Of a DNA stretch of 64,000 nt, positions 11,901 to 22,492 are shown in pieces. Origin of the DNA: Littorina saxatilis (lineage: Eukaryota > Mollusca > Gastropoda > Littorinimorpha > Littorinidae); NCBI RefSeq assembly GCF_037325665.1, contig NC_090250.1:33640015-33704014 (forward strand), read 5' to 3'. A program made the translations under genes and the position numbers. The notes under the pieces are model-generated. The model made no database searches. It was not told the DNA's origin and saw only the letters and a list, made by a program, of their open reading frames with translations. Every line of letters starts with the position of its first letter. The stretch's first letter is position 1.

Positions 11901-14900
11901 TTATTCTTCATCATTTTCTGATTCCAAAAACATATAAATATGTTATATTCGGATCATGAGCCCATGGAAGACAGAAGGGACACCAAACTCCTCACCCAGG
12001 CAGCTAAATTCAAACGACTGCCAACTCACCCCATGAAAGACAGACTGTGCCAACCAACAAAAGGAAGACTGAAGAGAGGAAGCTTCATCCACCAGACGAG
12101 GGTGTTGGAAAGGAGACACCAAGATATCCTGGACCAGCAACCCAAAGATATCCCCCAATACCTTGAAAACCCAAGCTGGAGTGATGAAGGAAGACCCCAG
12201 ATACGCTGCAGTATTCCTGGCGTTGGCAAGAAAGACTCCCAGAGCTGTGCTGAACTGAAGTCTCTCACCATTGAACACATCCACAACTCCTACCCCCAAC
12301 GCCAATGGACTCATGTATACACTGGCGGATCTGCCGACCAGGCTGTCAGAAGTGGTGGTGCCGGAATCTACATAAAGTACCCAGGAGGTCGAGAAGAAGA
12401 ACACATCTCCCACATCGAGCACAGTCCACTCTCCTCCAACAACGTTGTGTTCTTCAGCGACGCAAAGTCAGTCCTGCAGGCCTTAGACACTGCCAGAGAC
12501 AAAGAACTGAATGACCTGTCATCCGCCTTGACCTCCCTGTGCAGAGCCCACACAGTCGTGCTGCAATGGGTCCCCTCTCACTGCAACATACTAGGCAACG
12601 AAGCCGCAGATACTCTGGCAAAGGAGGGCACTACGAAGGACCAGAATGACACATCAACCACCTTCAAAGAAGCCAAGACCATCATCAAGGCCAAGCAACA
12701 CAAAAAGTGGTTGCAGCAGCACCCACACTACAACAAAAACGACACCTTTCACCTGCTCACAAGGTCTGAGCAGGTCCTCATATTCAGGCTGCGGACAGGC
12801 CACAACCGAATGAACCACCACCTTTTCACCAAGTTCAGAATTGGCCAGTCAGACCTGTGCCCTTGTCAAACAGGCAGCATGACAACGGAACACCTGCTGC
12901 AGACTTGCCCACTACACGATGGCCTCAGGAGCCAGATCTGGGCGGAGGCGACCACGGTGCAAGGGAAGCTCTGTGGCAGTCTGGACGACCTACAGCGCAC
13001 GGCAACATTTGCGCGGAGAACCGGCGTTTCCATCTGAGTGATCGACAAGAAGAAGAAGAAGAATTAAAAACAAGCTCTGAAAATTAAAAATATAAAAATT
13101 ATGATTAAAATAAAATTTCCGAAATCGATTTAAAAACAATTTCATCTTATTCCTTGTCGGTTGCTGATTCGAAAAACATATATAGATATGATATGTTTGG
13201 ATTAAAAACACGCTCAGAAAGTTAAAACGAAGAGAGGTACAGAAAAGCGTGCTATGCAGCACAGCGCAACCACTACCGCGCTAAACAGGCTCATTAATTT
13301 CACTGCGTTTTGTACGAGCGGCGGACTACGGTCATTGTGAAAAAATGCAGTGGGTTCAGTTTCATTCTCCCACAGCTTGACTAAATGTAGTAATTTCGCC
13401 TTACGCGACTTGTTTTTAAATTATGAAAGTTGAAACCCACGTCACGAAAGTGAAACCTGCAGTGTCCTCTTGCGTAGCCATTGTGATTTAATAAAAGGGG
13501 AGCTTAACAAAATTGCTTGATTTTTTTTCATTTAATAAGTTGCTTTATGATTATTTCCCTTAGTATGGATCATGGATGTTTTAATTTTCCTTTGTAATGG
13601 ATCAATCACCAAATACCCAGCTCCAGTGATGAAAGTGTAAGTGTAACTGTTGGGGTCGGCAGAAAAAAGGGTCAGTTGTGTCACCATGTTGATGATCGTA
13701 AGTTTGTGCTTAATCTATGAATGCACATACATCTAATTTTTGAAACGGTCTTGTCTTGTCTTTTGTTTCTTTACACTAAGTGGTGAAGTAATTTTCTTTT
13801 TCCATGTACTACTACTACTAGTACATCAGAACTGACTTTGTTGCTTGTTTTGTTTGCAGTATGATCGTCCATTCCCTCATGATGATGTCATTGACCTTTG
13901 CCACCACCATGTACTACTACTACTACATGTAATACATCAGAACTGACTTTGTTGCTTGTTTTGTTTGCAGTATGATCGTCCATTCCCTCATGATGATGTC
14001 ATTGACCTTTGCCACCACCATGTACTACTACTACTACTACATGTAATACATCAGAACTGACTTTGTTGCTTGTTTTGTTTGCAGTATGATCGTCCATTCC
14101 CTCATGATGATGTCATTGAACTTTGCCACCACAAAATTATTCGTGACAATGGTGAGTGTGATGGAAGGAGTTGACTAAAACCACGTCTTCTAGAGAGTGG
14201 GGATCGAGGGGGGGAAGAGCTATGATATGAATAATTCATTTGTTGCATTACTCACCTTCATGTTAATTTTGCCTTCACCTTGATTTCAAATGATCACATT
14301 AGTCATTACTGATCAACAACATCATGATAATGAAGTGAGACATTTTCTTAAATTTCACTTTGTTTTTAACAGGTGCAGTGAAATTTATGCCGATCAGGAA
14401 AATTGGCTGCATCTCCCAAAGAAAGCACCATGGTTCAAGAGCAGGTAGGACAAACATTCCATTTTGATTGTTACTTTCAGCTTAGTGTTGGATTTCAGGA
14501 TTTATACTTCTACAGTAGACTGAAGAAACACACACAAATACAGGAACGCACGCTTGCAGTTGCACCCCCCTACCCACCCCATCCCACACACACAAATAGA
14601 AGAGCAGGAGGTACATGCCAATGATCCCATATTAACTTTCGGATAGTGTTGCACTTGCAGATTTTTTGCCTTGGAGTATAATGGGTTAGGCCTAAAAAAA
14701 AAATAGGTGTGGTTACGGTAACCCGACCTACCCTATTTTTAGGGGCCGACCCTGTAACTTTTTATTACATTTGTCAAAAAAAAACACACAAAAAAACCGA
14801 GTGCAGAAAATGAATGAAAGCGAAATCGCCCGAGTCGCACACTTATTTCCCTGTCAAGTAGGTTTAATTTGTACACATTAGAAAAAAAAAGTTAAAAAAA

Positions 14901-17900
14901 AAAAAAAAGTGATTGCCTACCTTCCTACCCTATTTTTTTTGGCTATGTTACCGTAACCACACCTATTTTTTTTGTGGCCTTATGACTTTATTTTGTGACC
15001 TCTGGCAGCTAAAAGTAATCATGATGGGTCAAACTCTAAAAGGTTTGACCGAGTCGTGAGTTTATACATGAATGTAAGTCCAATGAGCAAAATGTATCGC
15101 ATCACTAACAGATTGTGCCTTTCGTCAATTAAATAGCTAAGTAAATACTAATGTGAAAACATCCATCCAAAGGGTCACAAGACACCATTTCAAGTCCAGT
15201 AGTTTATTACCTCAGTAACCGAAAAACCTCAAGGCAATTTAGGCAACGCCAGCCTCGTCAGCTATGGCCTCATCCACATCCACATGACAGCAATTGACAA
15301 CCATACAGCTTCATCACTAATTTGACTAAACCACGCTTCTCTCTTGGAGTCGAATGGAACAATGGCCGAAAATGGAGGGGAAAAGTTGCAAAATTGCAGG
15401 ATAAGCACTGTCTTATCCTGTAGCCAGAAGAACCTAGTTCCTTGCACTCAACTACTTTCAGCGCCTCAAAATACTATAATTATTCATTAATAACATAGGA
15501 GAAGGTTCCAAAATATTAACTTTAAATGTTTTAATACAAAAAGTACATTATTGCTTATAAATTTTTGTATCCCTACACAAGACAGACATTTTCAGGGCAG
15601 GGGAAGACAAGAACACTGGTCACACCAGAGTTATCCTCAACACAGAAGTGTAGACTAAGGAGTAGTGCAGGGGAGATAATCAAAATTTGTATTTAAGGGA
15701 CTCTCTTTGCAAAGTGACTGCACCACTGGAATAAATGAAAATAAATCTCAAGATTTAAACAGTATCATGTACACAGGTAAATGTGAACCTCTTACACTAA
15801 GTTTATGAATGTTTGCATGTGAATTACTACAAATCTAAAACTGAAGATGGAAAAGTCTTCAGAGTGATAGGTTGTGTTGTATTGAGTATTGTTATGCAAG
15901 AGTTAGTATGAACTTTGACTTTGAGAACAGAATAACGGCAAACAGAGAATTAATCACATTATCTTCTTCTTTTCGATCGCCGATCACACTTGGAGTCCAT
16001 AATGTGATTATGTCTAATAGTAATAATATGGAAATACTGCATTTATTTTGTTTCAGAGACACCATCTCCCTTGGAGTCTCTGGTAAGTCATTGCACTTAT
16101 ACTAAGTTATAGGAGTACATATATATAGCAAGCATAAATGTAGTTACATGTAGTAAGTTACTCACTTACTGTGCATACAACTGATTTTGATTTTCACAGT
16201 ACAGTATGTTTGATTATCTGAAGTTTTTGACGGAAGAACATAATTTGTTGTCCTGCTGGGTCATGTTTAATTTGTGAGTGTTTGCTGAAAATTTGTGAAA
16301 AGACAGAAACAAAGAAAAAGACAGAAACAAAGAAACAAGTGCATAGACAAATATGCCCTTCATGCCAGGAATATAATGGGATGGATTGGTGAATAGAATA
16401 GAAGCTTGAATGGTAATACTACTACATGTAGTGCCATATCAGCACATCAATGATAAAGCTTAATGGCTGAATGATTTGTGGTAATTGTGTATTCTTTACC
16501 TTTCAAAAGAAATTAATTTAGTTGAGTTATGCATACTGTGCATACACATGTGTATGCATATTACGTGATAGGTCATCTTTTCCAGACACGTGTACTTTGT
16601 TCTCATGCATTCTGCTTTGCTTTCTGTTTCTTCAGGTGGAGAGCAGGCTTGATACTAGATCTCCTGTATCTGAGAAAAGTTTCATCTCAGGTATGTGTTA
16701 CAGTTAGTGAGTTACCTACATCAGTACATGCCTTCATACTTCCTTGCCTTCCCTCTGTGGATGTTGCTTTAAAAAATCTGTTATCTTTTTTTCTGGAAAG
16801 TCTATAAAAAAAAAGGAGGGGGGAAGGGGGCACTGTACCTGAACATTATTTTCTTTAAATCTAATGATAAATATTTCAGTACAGAAATGTTGTGTGTCTA
16901 TCACAGTCAACTGCAGCCGGTACGTGACAGACATTGGTGTGGAAAGTGAGCCAAGCGATGCAGAAACCATCACCTCTGGCAGCGATGACAACGACAGTGA
17001 TGATGACAACAATGGCTCATGGGAAGAGGAGAGAACAGGTGTGTGTGTGTGTGAGTGTGTGTGCGTGCGAGTGTGTGTGTGTGTGTGAAAATTGACCGCA
17101 CTGAGTGACTGCAAGGATCTTTCTATTTCTTCTCTCAGCTGACTAAAAACGGGTGAAAATCAACAGTTACCATGTGTTGATTGTATAGATCGTTCTTACG
17201 TCAAACATAATGCATGTTGACCAATCTATTATGGCAGCAGGTTCCAGGGTTATGCAGGGATCTTGTTTCATTGATCCGGTTCAGTCAGTGTGCAAGGAAT
17301 TTGCTTACAGTTCCATTAGTGAAAAAACCAGAAAGGTTAATAAATTCTTCCTTCACTTCTCAGACATACAATTCTGACATCTCCAGTTTTATGGGAAAAG
17401 AAAGGTGGTGGTCTGAGGGTCACCAAAGGCCCCAAGTGTGGTCTAGAGCATGAGTTCATTTGGCCAAGACTTGAAGGGTGAAGAAGTACTTCTACACTTC
17501 TGTTAGTCAAAATCAGCACTAAAAAGTAGGTACATACCAGTCCTGTCCTTGAAGTTGAAACATGTATTTGGTCACAATGCCATGAAGCTTGAAAATGTAG
17601 TGTTACCTGTCTTGGGAGAACCCTGGGACTGACTGAAAATGTTGCTATGTAGCAGGGGTTCTCTTGCAAGGGCAACACTTTGGTAAGGTTAACAGGACAA
17701 GTCTTTTATTTCAGAGGTGTCCTCTCATCAGAGGGGCCTTGCATCACAGGTATTACTGTAACACTTAAGCAGTTCTGAAGTCTTGACTTTGCCTGATGTC
17801 TGTTACAGGATCTACTCAGTCAGCGTCAGAAGAGGAAGACGATGCAGGGAGGGGAGCAGACTGGTACATGTCGGAGCCGGGATCTCAACAAGCGTCTGAG

Positions 17901-20900
17901 CTCAGCCCCGAGGAGGAAGGAAAATGGCTGAGCCTTAACAGGCAGGAATATCTCAGCAGGCGGCAGAGAAGAGGATATCACACAGACAGACAGCACGAAC
18001 ATGGACATGGGCAGACCAGGGCCAGTCATCATAACGTAAGGCACGAATCAGCTGAGAAAAGGATGGGGGCTCATTCTGCAGAACCAAGCTTTGCTCATCA
18101 CAGAGCTCACACCTCACTTATGTCTGGCTCCAGACACGGAATGTTCCTTCAGAGCACAGGTCATCAGACACACAGGGGGGGTCCAGCCAGAAGAACGCTG
18201 CAAAGTTCTTCATCAACACCCAGTCCTCTGAAAGATCGTGTCGGTCTACCCAGACGTGTTGTTCCAGTTCAGCTGTTTCAGCAAGAAGAAGAGTCAAAGA
18301 CACAGTCTTCGGACGGGTCTGTGAAAGTGGTAACAGATGAATTCTCTGAAGATTCCACTCACGACAAAGAGCCATCAAGAGAGTTGTTATCGTCGTCTTC
18401 ATTGTCTGATGCTGGAGATGAGGTGGACTCTAGTTTTTTGGCTGGTCCGCAAAAAGGACTCATCCATCCTGGGATTCAGCCAATCGTGAGTAGAGCACCA
18501 GCATCACAGAAAGATAGTTTCTTTGAGCGCAGAGGGAACTACGCTTTGACTGGCATGACTGCAACCCAGTGCCATACTCGCGCACAGGAAACAGGAGCTG
18601 CGCTGAATGAAGGAAGCACAACCTCAGCAGATACTAGGTCTACAGCTGGGCTTCTGCAGGGGAGTAGGTACAATGTGCCATTTCACCTTCAAACTTTTGA
18701 CACAACTTACACAGTTTCACCACAGAGTTCTCCCAAGAGAACTGTTTTTGACTCCACTGACATGTTCCTGATGAGTTACTGTGAGAAAAGCACTTCCAAG
18801 ACCAGCTCACCCAGTAAAGAGAGGCTTATGGCTAAAGCTCCCAGCGAAGGCCTTTATCACTACAGAAGAGTGCCTCTTCAAAGTGAGCAGGACACTAGAA
18901 ATACAGGAGATGTGGAGGCAGAGTTAAGCAATCAAAACAGTTTGATTAAAAGAGCAAATGATGTGGAAATTGGTCCAGGTCATGACAGTGAGCCCCTCAG
19001 ACAGCAGCGTTCTTCTGTGATAACTGCTGGCAAGAAAAATGTGCCAGAAGTGAGGACAGGGAAAGCCCTACCTCATGATTCATCATTAAGAAGTGCTGAG
19101 GACATTTTGCCACCAACTGGAAATGGATACAAAGCAAGTACAGACATGACTACAAGCGGCATCGGCTCTCAAAGCTCAACAATGATTTTATTAACACCAA
19201 ACAAGTCTGACTCACCATTCAAGCCATCTCATGGGTCTGTGGAAATGTCTCCTTTGGTGGAGATACAAAAGAAACTGGAGATTTTAGCGAAGAACATTAC
19301 TCCTAGAAAAGCATCATCAGCATCTTGTACACCGAGCAACGCAGAAAAAGACTGCAACAATGCACGTGGAGACAAAACGTATTGTTTTGGTACTTCTGAT
19401 GGTGGTGATAAAAATGATCATGGAAACAGAACTCCGGCCAAACTCGTACCCAGCGATCCTATAAAAGCAAATTTCTCCAGTCCGTGTAAACCTGTTTCCT
19501 CTGCAAACACTTCCTTTGTTCCCTTCACTAGCCCCCTCCCCTTGGTGAAGATTGAGTCGCCTCAACAGTGGCTAGAAGTCAAACGCAGGTTTCGGCCTAC
19601 ATGCAAGCCTATCTCTGCACAAGAAATTAAACAGGTTTTGGAAATGCCAAATGCAACGTCTGTGCTCACCTTCCTGAAGCAAAAATACTGCAAAACAGAA
19701 CCATCTTCTCCTTGTCATGAAGAGAACAGTAATGCATTCTTACAGTCGGCTGTGCAGTCAGAGACTGTTAATGTCAGACCATCGATTTTTACACGGCAGT
19801 CTTCATTTACAACGAATGGCAAGGTGCTGGCATTCACTGAAGAGAGATCAACAGTACGCATACCAACTGAGCTGGTAGACCCAAAGTCCACCCAGGTAAA
19901 CCAAGAAAGTTCAACGGTGAGGCGTTCATCAACTCCAAAATCCAACAGAAAAGCAATCCCACTGTCTGGGATCAGCTCACCAGACTCTACACCACACCGT
20001 GGAGAAGGAGGTTCTCAATTGTTCCGTGCCAGTCCGGGTGAGATTTTTAGGCTAACCATCACCACTCCCCCGCAGCCAGCAAAAGAACGGAGCAAAGAAG
20101 TTGACTTTGAGGCAGACGACAGCTGCAATCATTCAGAAGCTGCTCATTGTCGGGCTAGTGCTGCTGTTGAGAAGCTAAGGACACATCACTGCAACAATGA
20201 AACATTCTGTGTGAGTTCTTCTCCCCCAGACCGTCGGTCAGAGTTGAAATCACAAGTATCAGGGGATGCACATGTTCAGCCTTCACCATTTTCAGCGGAA
20301 CAAGAATCCCTGACTTTGCCACAGTTCCCATCAGATCAACCCCAGCGTCAAAACTTGTCACTGGATTCATTGCAAGATAATGAGCAGAGAAGGATGTCTG
20401 GATCTGCAATACATGAAGTATTTTTGAAACTGAAGCTGGCCAGTGAGACAAAAAAGACATTCAGATCTGCTGCTAGTGCACATGCGAACCAGCAGTTGCA
20501 AATCATGGATGAAAGGAGCGTGCAAGGTGCCAGGCAAAGTCAAAACTCGAGGAGTGCACCTATCCGCAAAGAAGGAAGGCAAAACCTGCCTGAGCCAGAG
20601 CAGGGGCACAGTCCTAGTACTCCTACACACACTTCTTCCAAGCCTCATGACGATTTTATGGATTTTCTGTCAGACAAGGACTGGTCACTGCGTCGCCAAG
20701 AAAAATTCCTTGCCAGCCGAGAAAGCACAGGAAGTCCATTGTCATTACTTAGTAAGCTGGATGCAGCAAAGGGCAAAGCTTGTGGACAAACACAGAACAG
20801 TGTGGGAAGACGAAGCGGGGCATATTCTATGAATACTTTGTTTGATTTTGAGGGCGTTGGTTCCCCTGAGAAGCTTTCTGTGCGCACACTGAACCAACAA

Positions 20901-22070
20901 GCAATACCGACAGCTGTTCCAGGAACTGTGCTGCGGGAAAAAGAGATTGGTCATGAGAAATCTAATGAAGATTGGCTATCTCCTCGCCCTTGGAAGCCCT
21001 CGCCAATTTCAGCTCCTAATCTCTCAGTTCAGAATCGCATATGTGGCACTAGCTCACTCCCGAGTTTGACCCAGAACTGTGCAGCCCTGTCACGACTCTT
21101 GCTAGTCTCTCCCACAGGCAGAAAACTGTCGACCGGAAGTGAGACTGAAAGACAGACATCTGGTACAGTCAACAGTGACGACACCCGGTCAATCATATTA
21201 CCAGTTTCCGGCAGTAGTTTTGGACGCCAGACAGGATCCAGCACAACTGGATTCCGTGGACTTGCCTCAGAAAAGGCTGCCTTGCCAAAGAAAACTGTGA
21301 GCAGGAATGTTCTTTTGTCAAACACTGGCAGCCCTACGCAAGAAAGCAGGACACACAAGTCAGCTTCAGCTTCTAGACCAAGTACTCTGTCCATTGCGGA
21401 GGGCAGTTTGTCAACACAGAAGTTATCATCTCGAGAAAAGCAACTCATTGAGTCAGAAGACTCAGGAAAATCATCAAAGAAAGATTTGTCCACAGCAAAA
21501 AGCAATATTGCTGAGACACTTTCTCATGTCAAGGATTCCACTCAAACTGTTGGTCAATTAATGAGCAGAGGTCCTGACTGGACTATTTTCAAGTCACGAA
21601 ATCCAAAATCAACAGATAAGCCTATAACTTCTGGTACAAGACCTGGGTCTCAGCAGACACACTCAACAGAGCGTGTAGTGTTTAAACCTTCAAGCTGTAA
21701 AGGGAGCAAGATGATTCACATCAGCAGTCCTCGAGCCAATGAGAAGCATGTACAAGATCATCGTTTCTCCTTCAACTCTGTTCACTCACCATCTGCGGTT
21801 GCGCCCAGCAAACGTTCTTTTGAACAAGACTTTGTTAGCTCACCCCTCAAGAGAAGAAGGCTCACCACAATCCACGCTGTGAGCACGCCTACCAAGACTG
21901 GCCTGCCTAGTCCCGTCATGTTTGACATGGACGAGTCTCTGTCCACCATAGCTGGAGATAACAGTGACTTGAATAACACTGTGCACAGCACTGACGATTG
22001 CACGCTGGATGATCCTAATAGTTGCAGTGACGAAGAAGATGAGATAACTTTGATTTCAGTGGATGTTTGA
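5960..22070 (+). CDS. HJURP/Scm3-like CENP-A (centromeric histone H3) chaperone candidate
   Basis: Predicted to deliver the centromere histone CENP-A to chromatin. Coding exons: 5960-6055, 14085-14151, 14373-14444, 16057-16082, 16636-16690, 16880-17038, 17809-22070; all join in phase and give 1578 residues. A 33-nt in-phase extra exon at 17717-17749 is possible. Residues about 13-60 resemble the Scm3/HJURP histone-binding domain: FDEIIRK then YDRPFPHDDVIELC then IIRDNGAVKFM, comparable to the vertebrate KYxxPFEDD and the fungal 'DEIDL..GEIV.DNGH' cores. Acidic Ser/Asp/Glu stretches follow. The last exon encodes about 1420 residues of low-complexity, Ser/Thr-Pro-rich, probably disordered sequence, a basic nuclear-signal-like SPLKRRRL near the end and an acidic C-terminus. 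A segment near residues 730-790 ending LKQKYCK faintly recalls HJURP C-terminal repeats. The start ATG has G at +4. It is longer than human HJURP (about 750 residues). The exon structure is strong; the family call rests on the short N-terminal domain. Confidence 0.72.
6505..7983. mobile_element. Inverted-repeat DNA transposon relic with subterminal 20-mer arrays
   Basis: A motif close to GCTARCGRNACGATATCG occurs four times at the left (near 6514, 6870, 6919, 6961) on the plus strand. It occurs four times at the right (near 7835-7980) in the opposite orientation. Opposed arrays at two ends are typical of transposase-binding subterminal repeats. No transposase is encoded. A MITE (6538-6849) is inserted between the first and second left copies. 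It lies in intron 1 of the HJURP-like gene. Superfamily not determined. Confidence 0.55.
6538..6849. mobile_element. MITE family 'GGTGTGGTTACGG', copy 1
   Basis: A ~310-bp element with inverted ends: an A-rich run then ATAGGTGTGGTTACGGTAAC at the left, and the complement GTTACCGTAACCACACCTAT followed by T-rich sequence at the right, bounded by aaggcc/ggcc. The body is shared with copies at 10503-10792 and 14688-14982. No coding capacity. Confidence 0.85.
8495..10014 (-). mobile_element. Complete Tc1/mariner-type transposon (1520 bp)
   Basis: Terminal inverted repeats of about 26 bp (TACTGTTCAAAAAAAGAAAC at the left, its complement at the right) are flanked by TA at 8493-8494 and 10015-10016, the Tc1/mariner target duplication. 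One uninterrupted 336-codon transposase lies between them on the minus strand. The intact frame and matching ends point to a young insertion in intron 1 of the HJURP-like gene. Confidence 0.95.
8688..9698 (-). CDS. Tc1-like DD34E transposase, intact
   Basis: Cut-and-paste transposase of 336 residues, the usual length for Tc1 elements. The N-terminus (MARLSREDRQIALGRLQAG) starts a paired-like helix-turn-helix region (AIARHFHVSQSTISRLW), followed by a GRPR AT-hook-like linker. The catalytic triad is readable: D in VWFSDESYF, D in FQQDNARPH and E in MNPIEHLWD, with 34 residues between the second D and the E. The protein should bind the ends of its own element and move it to TA sites. All motifs are present and no stop interrupts the frame; whether it is expressed cannot be judged. 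It is antisense to the host gene whose intron it occupies. Confidence 0.95.
   Translation of the reverse strand: MARLSREDRQIALGRLQAGQSQSAIARHFHVSQSTISRLWVRFQATGSVADLPRAGRPRATTAAHDRFIRLRHLRNRFLSASSSVQALPGPHRLSDQTVRNRLHEAGLRARRPHRGAVLTRRHRQNRVQWGNQHLRWTVRNHWRHVWFSDESYFLLQRHDGRRRVYRRVNERYAPNCVDEAPVHGGGGVMVWGAINTAGRSTLVHVQGRITAQRYVEEILRPHALPLLADQDAIFQQDNARPHTARLTTQFLTDHHVQVLPWPSMSPDMNPIEHLWDELDRRMRRREEAPANHRDLLQALQEEWDTIPQQDIRHLIQSMPRRCRAVVAAQGSHTPY
10078..10388 (-). mobile_element. tRNA-derived SINE (family A), copy 2
   Basis: Same family and orientation as the copy at 536-849, with A and B boxes and the gtttg-type tail on the left. Target duplication GTAACGAGACAT is at 10066-10077 and 10389-10400. 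It sits about 60 bp from the right end of the Tc1 element. Confidence 0.93.
10503..10792. mobile_element. MITE family 'GGTGTGGTTACGG', copy 2
   Basis: Same ends and body as the copy at 6538-6849. The A-rich outer part of the left end is shortened. Lies in intron 1 of the HJURP-like gene. Confidence 0.82.
10880..11465 (-). mobile_element. L1/Tx1-like LINE ORF2 fragment
   Basis: On the minus strand, from about 11450 downward, the translation reads as the C-terminal part of an apurinic-type endonuclease (VPFSDHRGCSVQLKLSEI, then KFNNSLLQDKDFIDGMN). It continues into the linker before the reverse transcriptase (YAQKKSVERRNG). A TGA stands where family members have the W of 'GPxYWK', and the frame otherwise stays open down to about 10909. 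The reverse transcriptase itself is absent. A dead 5'-truncated and 3'-truncated piece. Confidence 0.72.
11477..13412 (+). mobile_element. Helitron-like element family 1, copy A (split by a LINE)
   Basis: The left end is the hairpin-forming ACATTTGGTCAAG...TTGACTAAATGT. The right end is CTTGACTAAATGTAGTAATT followed by a small TCGC-CTTAC-GCGA hairpin and CTTG. The element is normally about 850 bp; here a LINE fragment (11956-13063) interrupts it. A short GT microsatellite sits about 70 bp from the left end, as in the other copies. No coding capacity. Confidence 0.8.
11956..13063 (+). mobile_element. LINE 3' fragment with RNase H-like domain
   Basis: A 365-codon frame (11940-13037) contains a LINE-type RNase H domain and a C-terminal zinc-knuckle-like segment (LCPCQTG...TTEHLLQTCP), followed by a (GAA)n tail. 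It is dead: the first catalytic Asp of the usual TDGS motif is Gly (YTGGSAD), and a block of some 20-25 residues around the expected catalytic Glu is missing. The later Asp residues (FFSDAKS, NEAADTLAKEG) remain. It is inserted in the Helitron-like element at 11477-13412. Confidence 0.85.
13803..14135 (+). repeat. Tandem triplication of a splice acceptor and the start of HJURP-like exon 2
   Basis: Three copies (about 13803-13907, 13908-14018, 14019-14135) each contain a (TAC)n tract, 'acatcagaactgac', 'tgtttgcag' and the first 48 nt of exon 2 (YDRPFPHDDVI...). Only the third copy continues to a proper donor (G|GTGAGTG at 14151/14152). The first two run into the next TAC tract and then an in-frame TGA. 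The third copy differs by one coding base (Glu for Asp at protein position 44). The intron thus ends in three near-identical acceptors. Confidence 0.9.
14688..14982. mobile_element. MITE family 'GGTGTGGTTACGG', copy 3
   Basis: Same ends and body as the copies at 6538-6849 and 10503-10792, including the internal poly-A stretch. Located in intron 3 of the HJURP-like gene. Confidence 0.85.
15000..16050. other. Intron 3 remainder, nothing recognised
   Basis: AT-rich unique-looking sequence between a MITE and the 26-nt exon 4. No repeat end, RNA gene or conserved frame was seen. Confidence 0.5.
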
Positions 22071-22323
22071 TTTGAGAATATTTGAGGATAAACAAGAGTG
22101 CTGGGCTGATTCCAGAATAAGTTAAGTGCTTGTTTGATTTCAATTCCAGAATAATCAAGAGTGCATACAAATATTTGTTCTCTCACACAGACATTTTTTA
22201 AGCATAGCCAGGTGCTGATGAAGATATATGACTGGCTTTCCTGAAGTGTGTGTCTGATTTTACTGTTCCATATTGATAGTGGAGAAAGTTAAAACAATGC
22301 TTGTGTATCTAGCAGTTAACAAT

Positions 22324-22329
22324 AATAAA
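22324..22329 (+). terminator. Candidate polyadenylation signal of the HJURP-like gene
   Basis: AATAAA lies 254 nt after the stop codon. Other AATAAA hexamers occur downstream (for example near 25131 and 25195), so a longer 3' UTR is possible. Confidence 0.4.
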
Positions 22330-22333
22330 CAGT

Positions 22334-22486
22334 CAGGCCTGGGAATGATACACCTTTCGTCGTAAATACGACGAAGTCCTTTTCTTATTGTGTAAGAAAA
22401 GAGCCTCCGTGTGCCCTTAGAAATGCTTAAAACGCAAAATATTCCCGTCAGTATGCCCAAACCACTTTTCCTCATTCCCAGGCCTG
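22334..22486. mobile_element. hAT-type MITE (153 bp)
   Basis: Inverted ends CAGGCCTGGGAATGA / TCATTCCCAGGCCTG bound a 153-bp element. AACAGT flanks it at 22328-22333 and 22487-22492. A CAGG-type terminus fits hAT; the duplication is 6 bp as read, against the usual 8. It lies right after the candidate polyadenylation signal. Confidence 0.75.
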
Positions 22487-22492
22487 AACAGT

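Noticed and set aside
17715-17749. A 35-nt exon between exons 6 and 8 of the HJURP-like gene
   Set aside because: With the first AG it breaks the frame. Only the 33-nt version starting at 17717 fits, and direct joining of exons 6 and 8 is already in phase, so it is left as optional.
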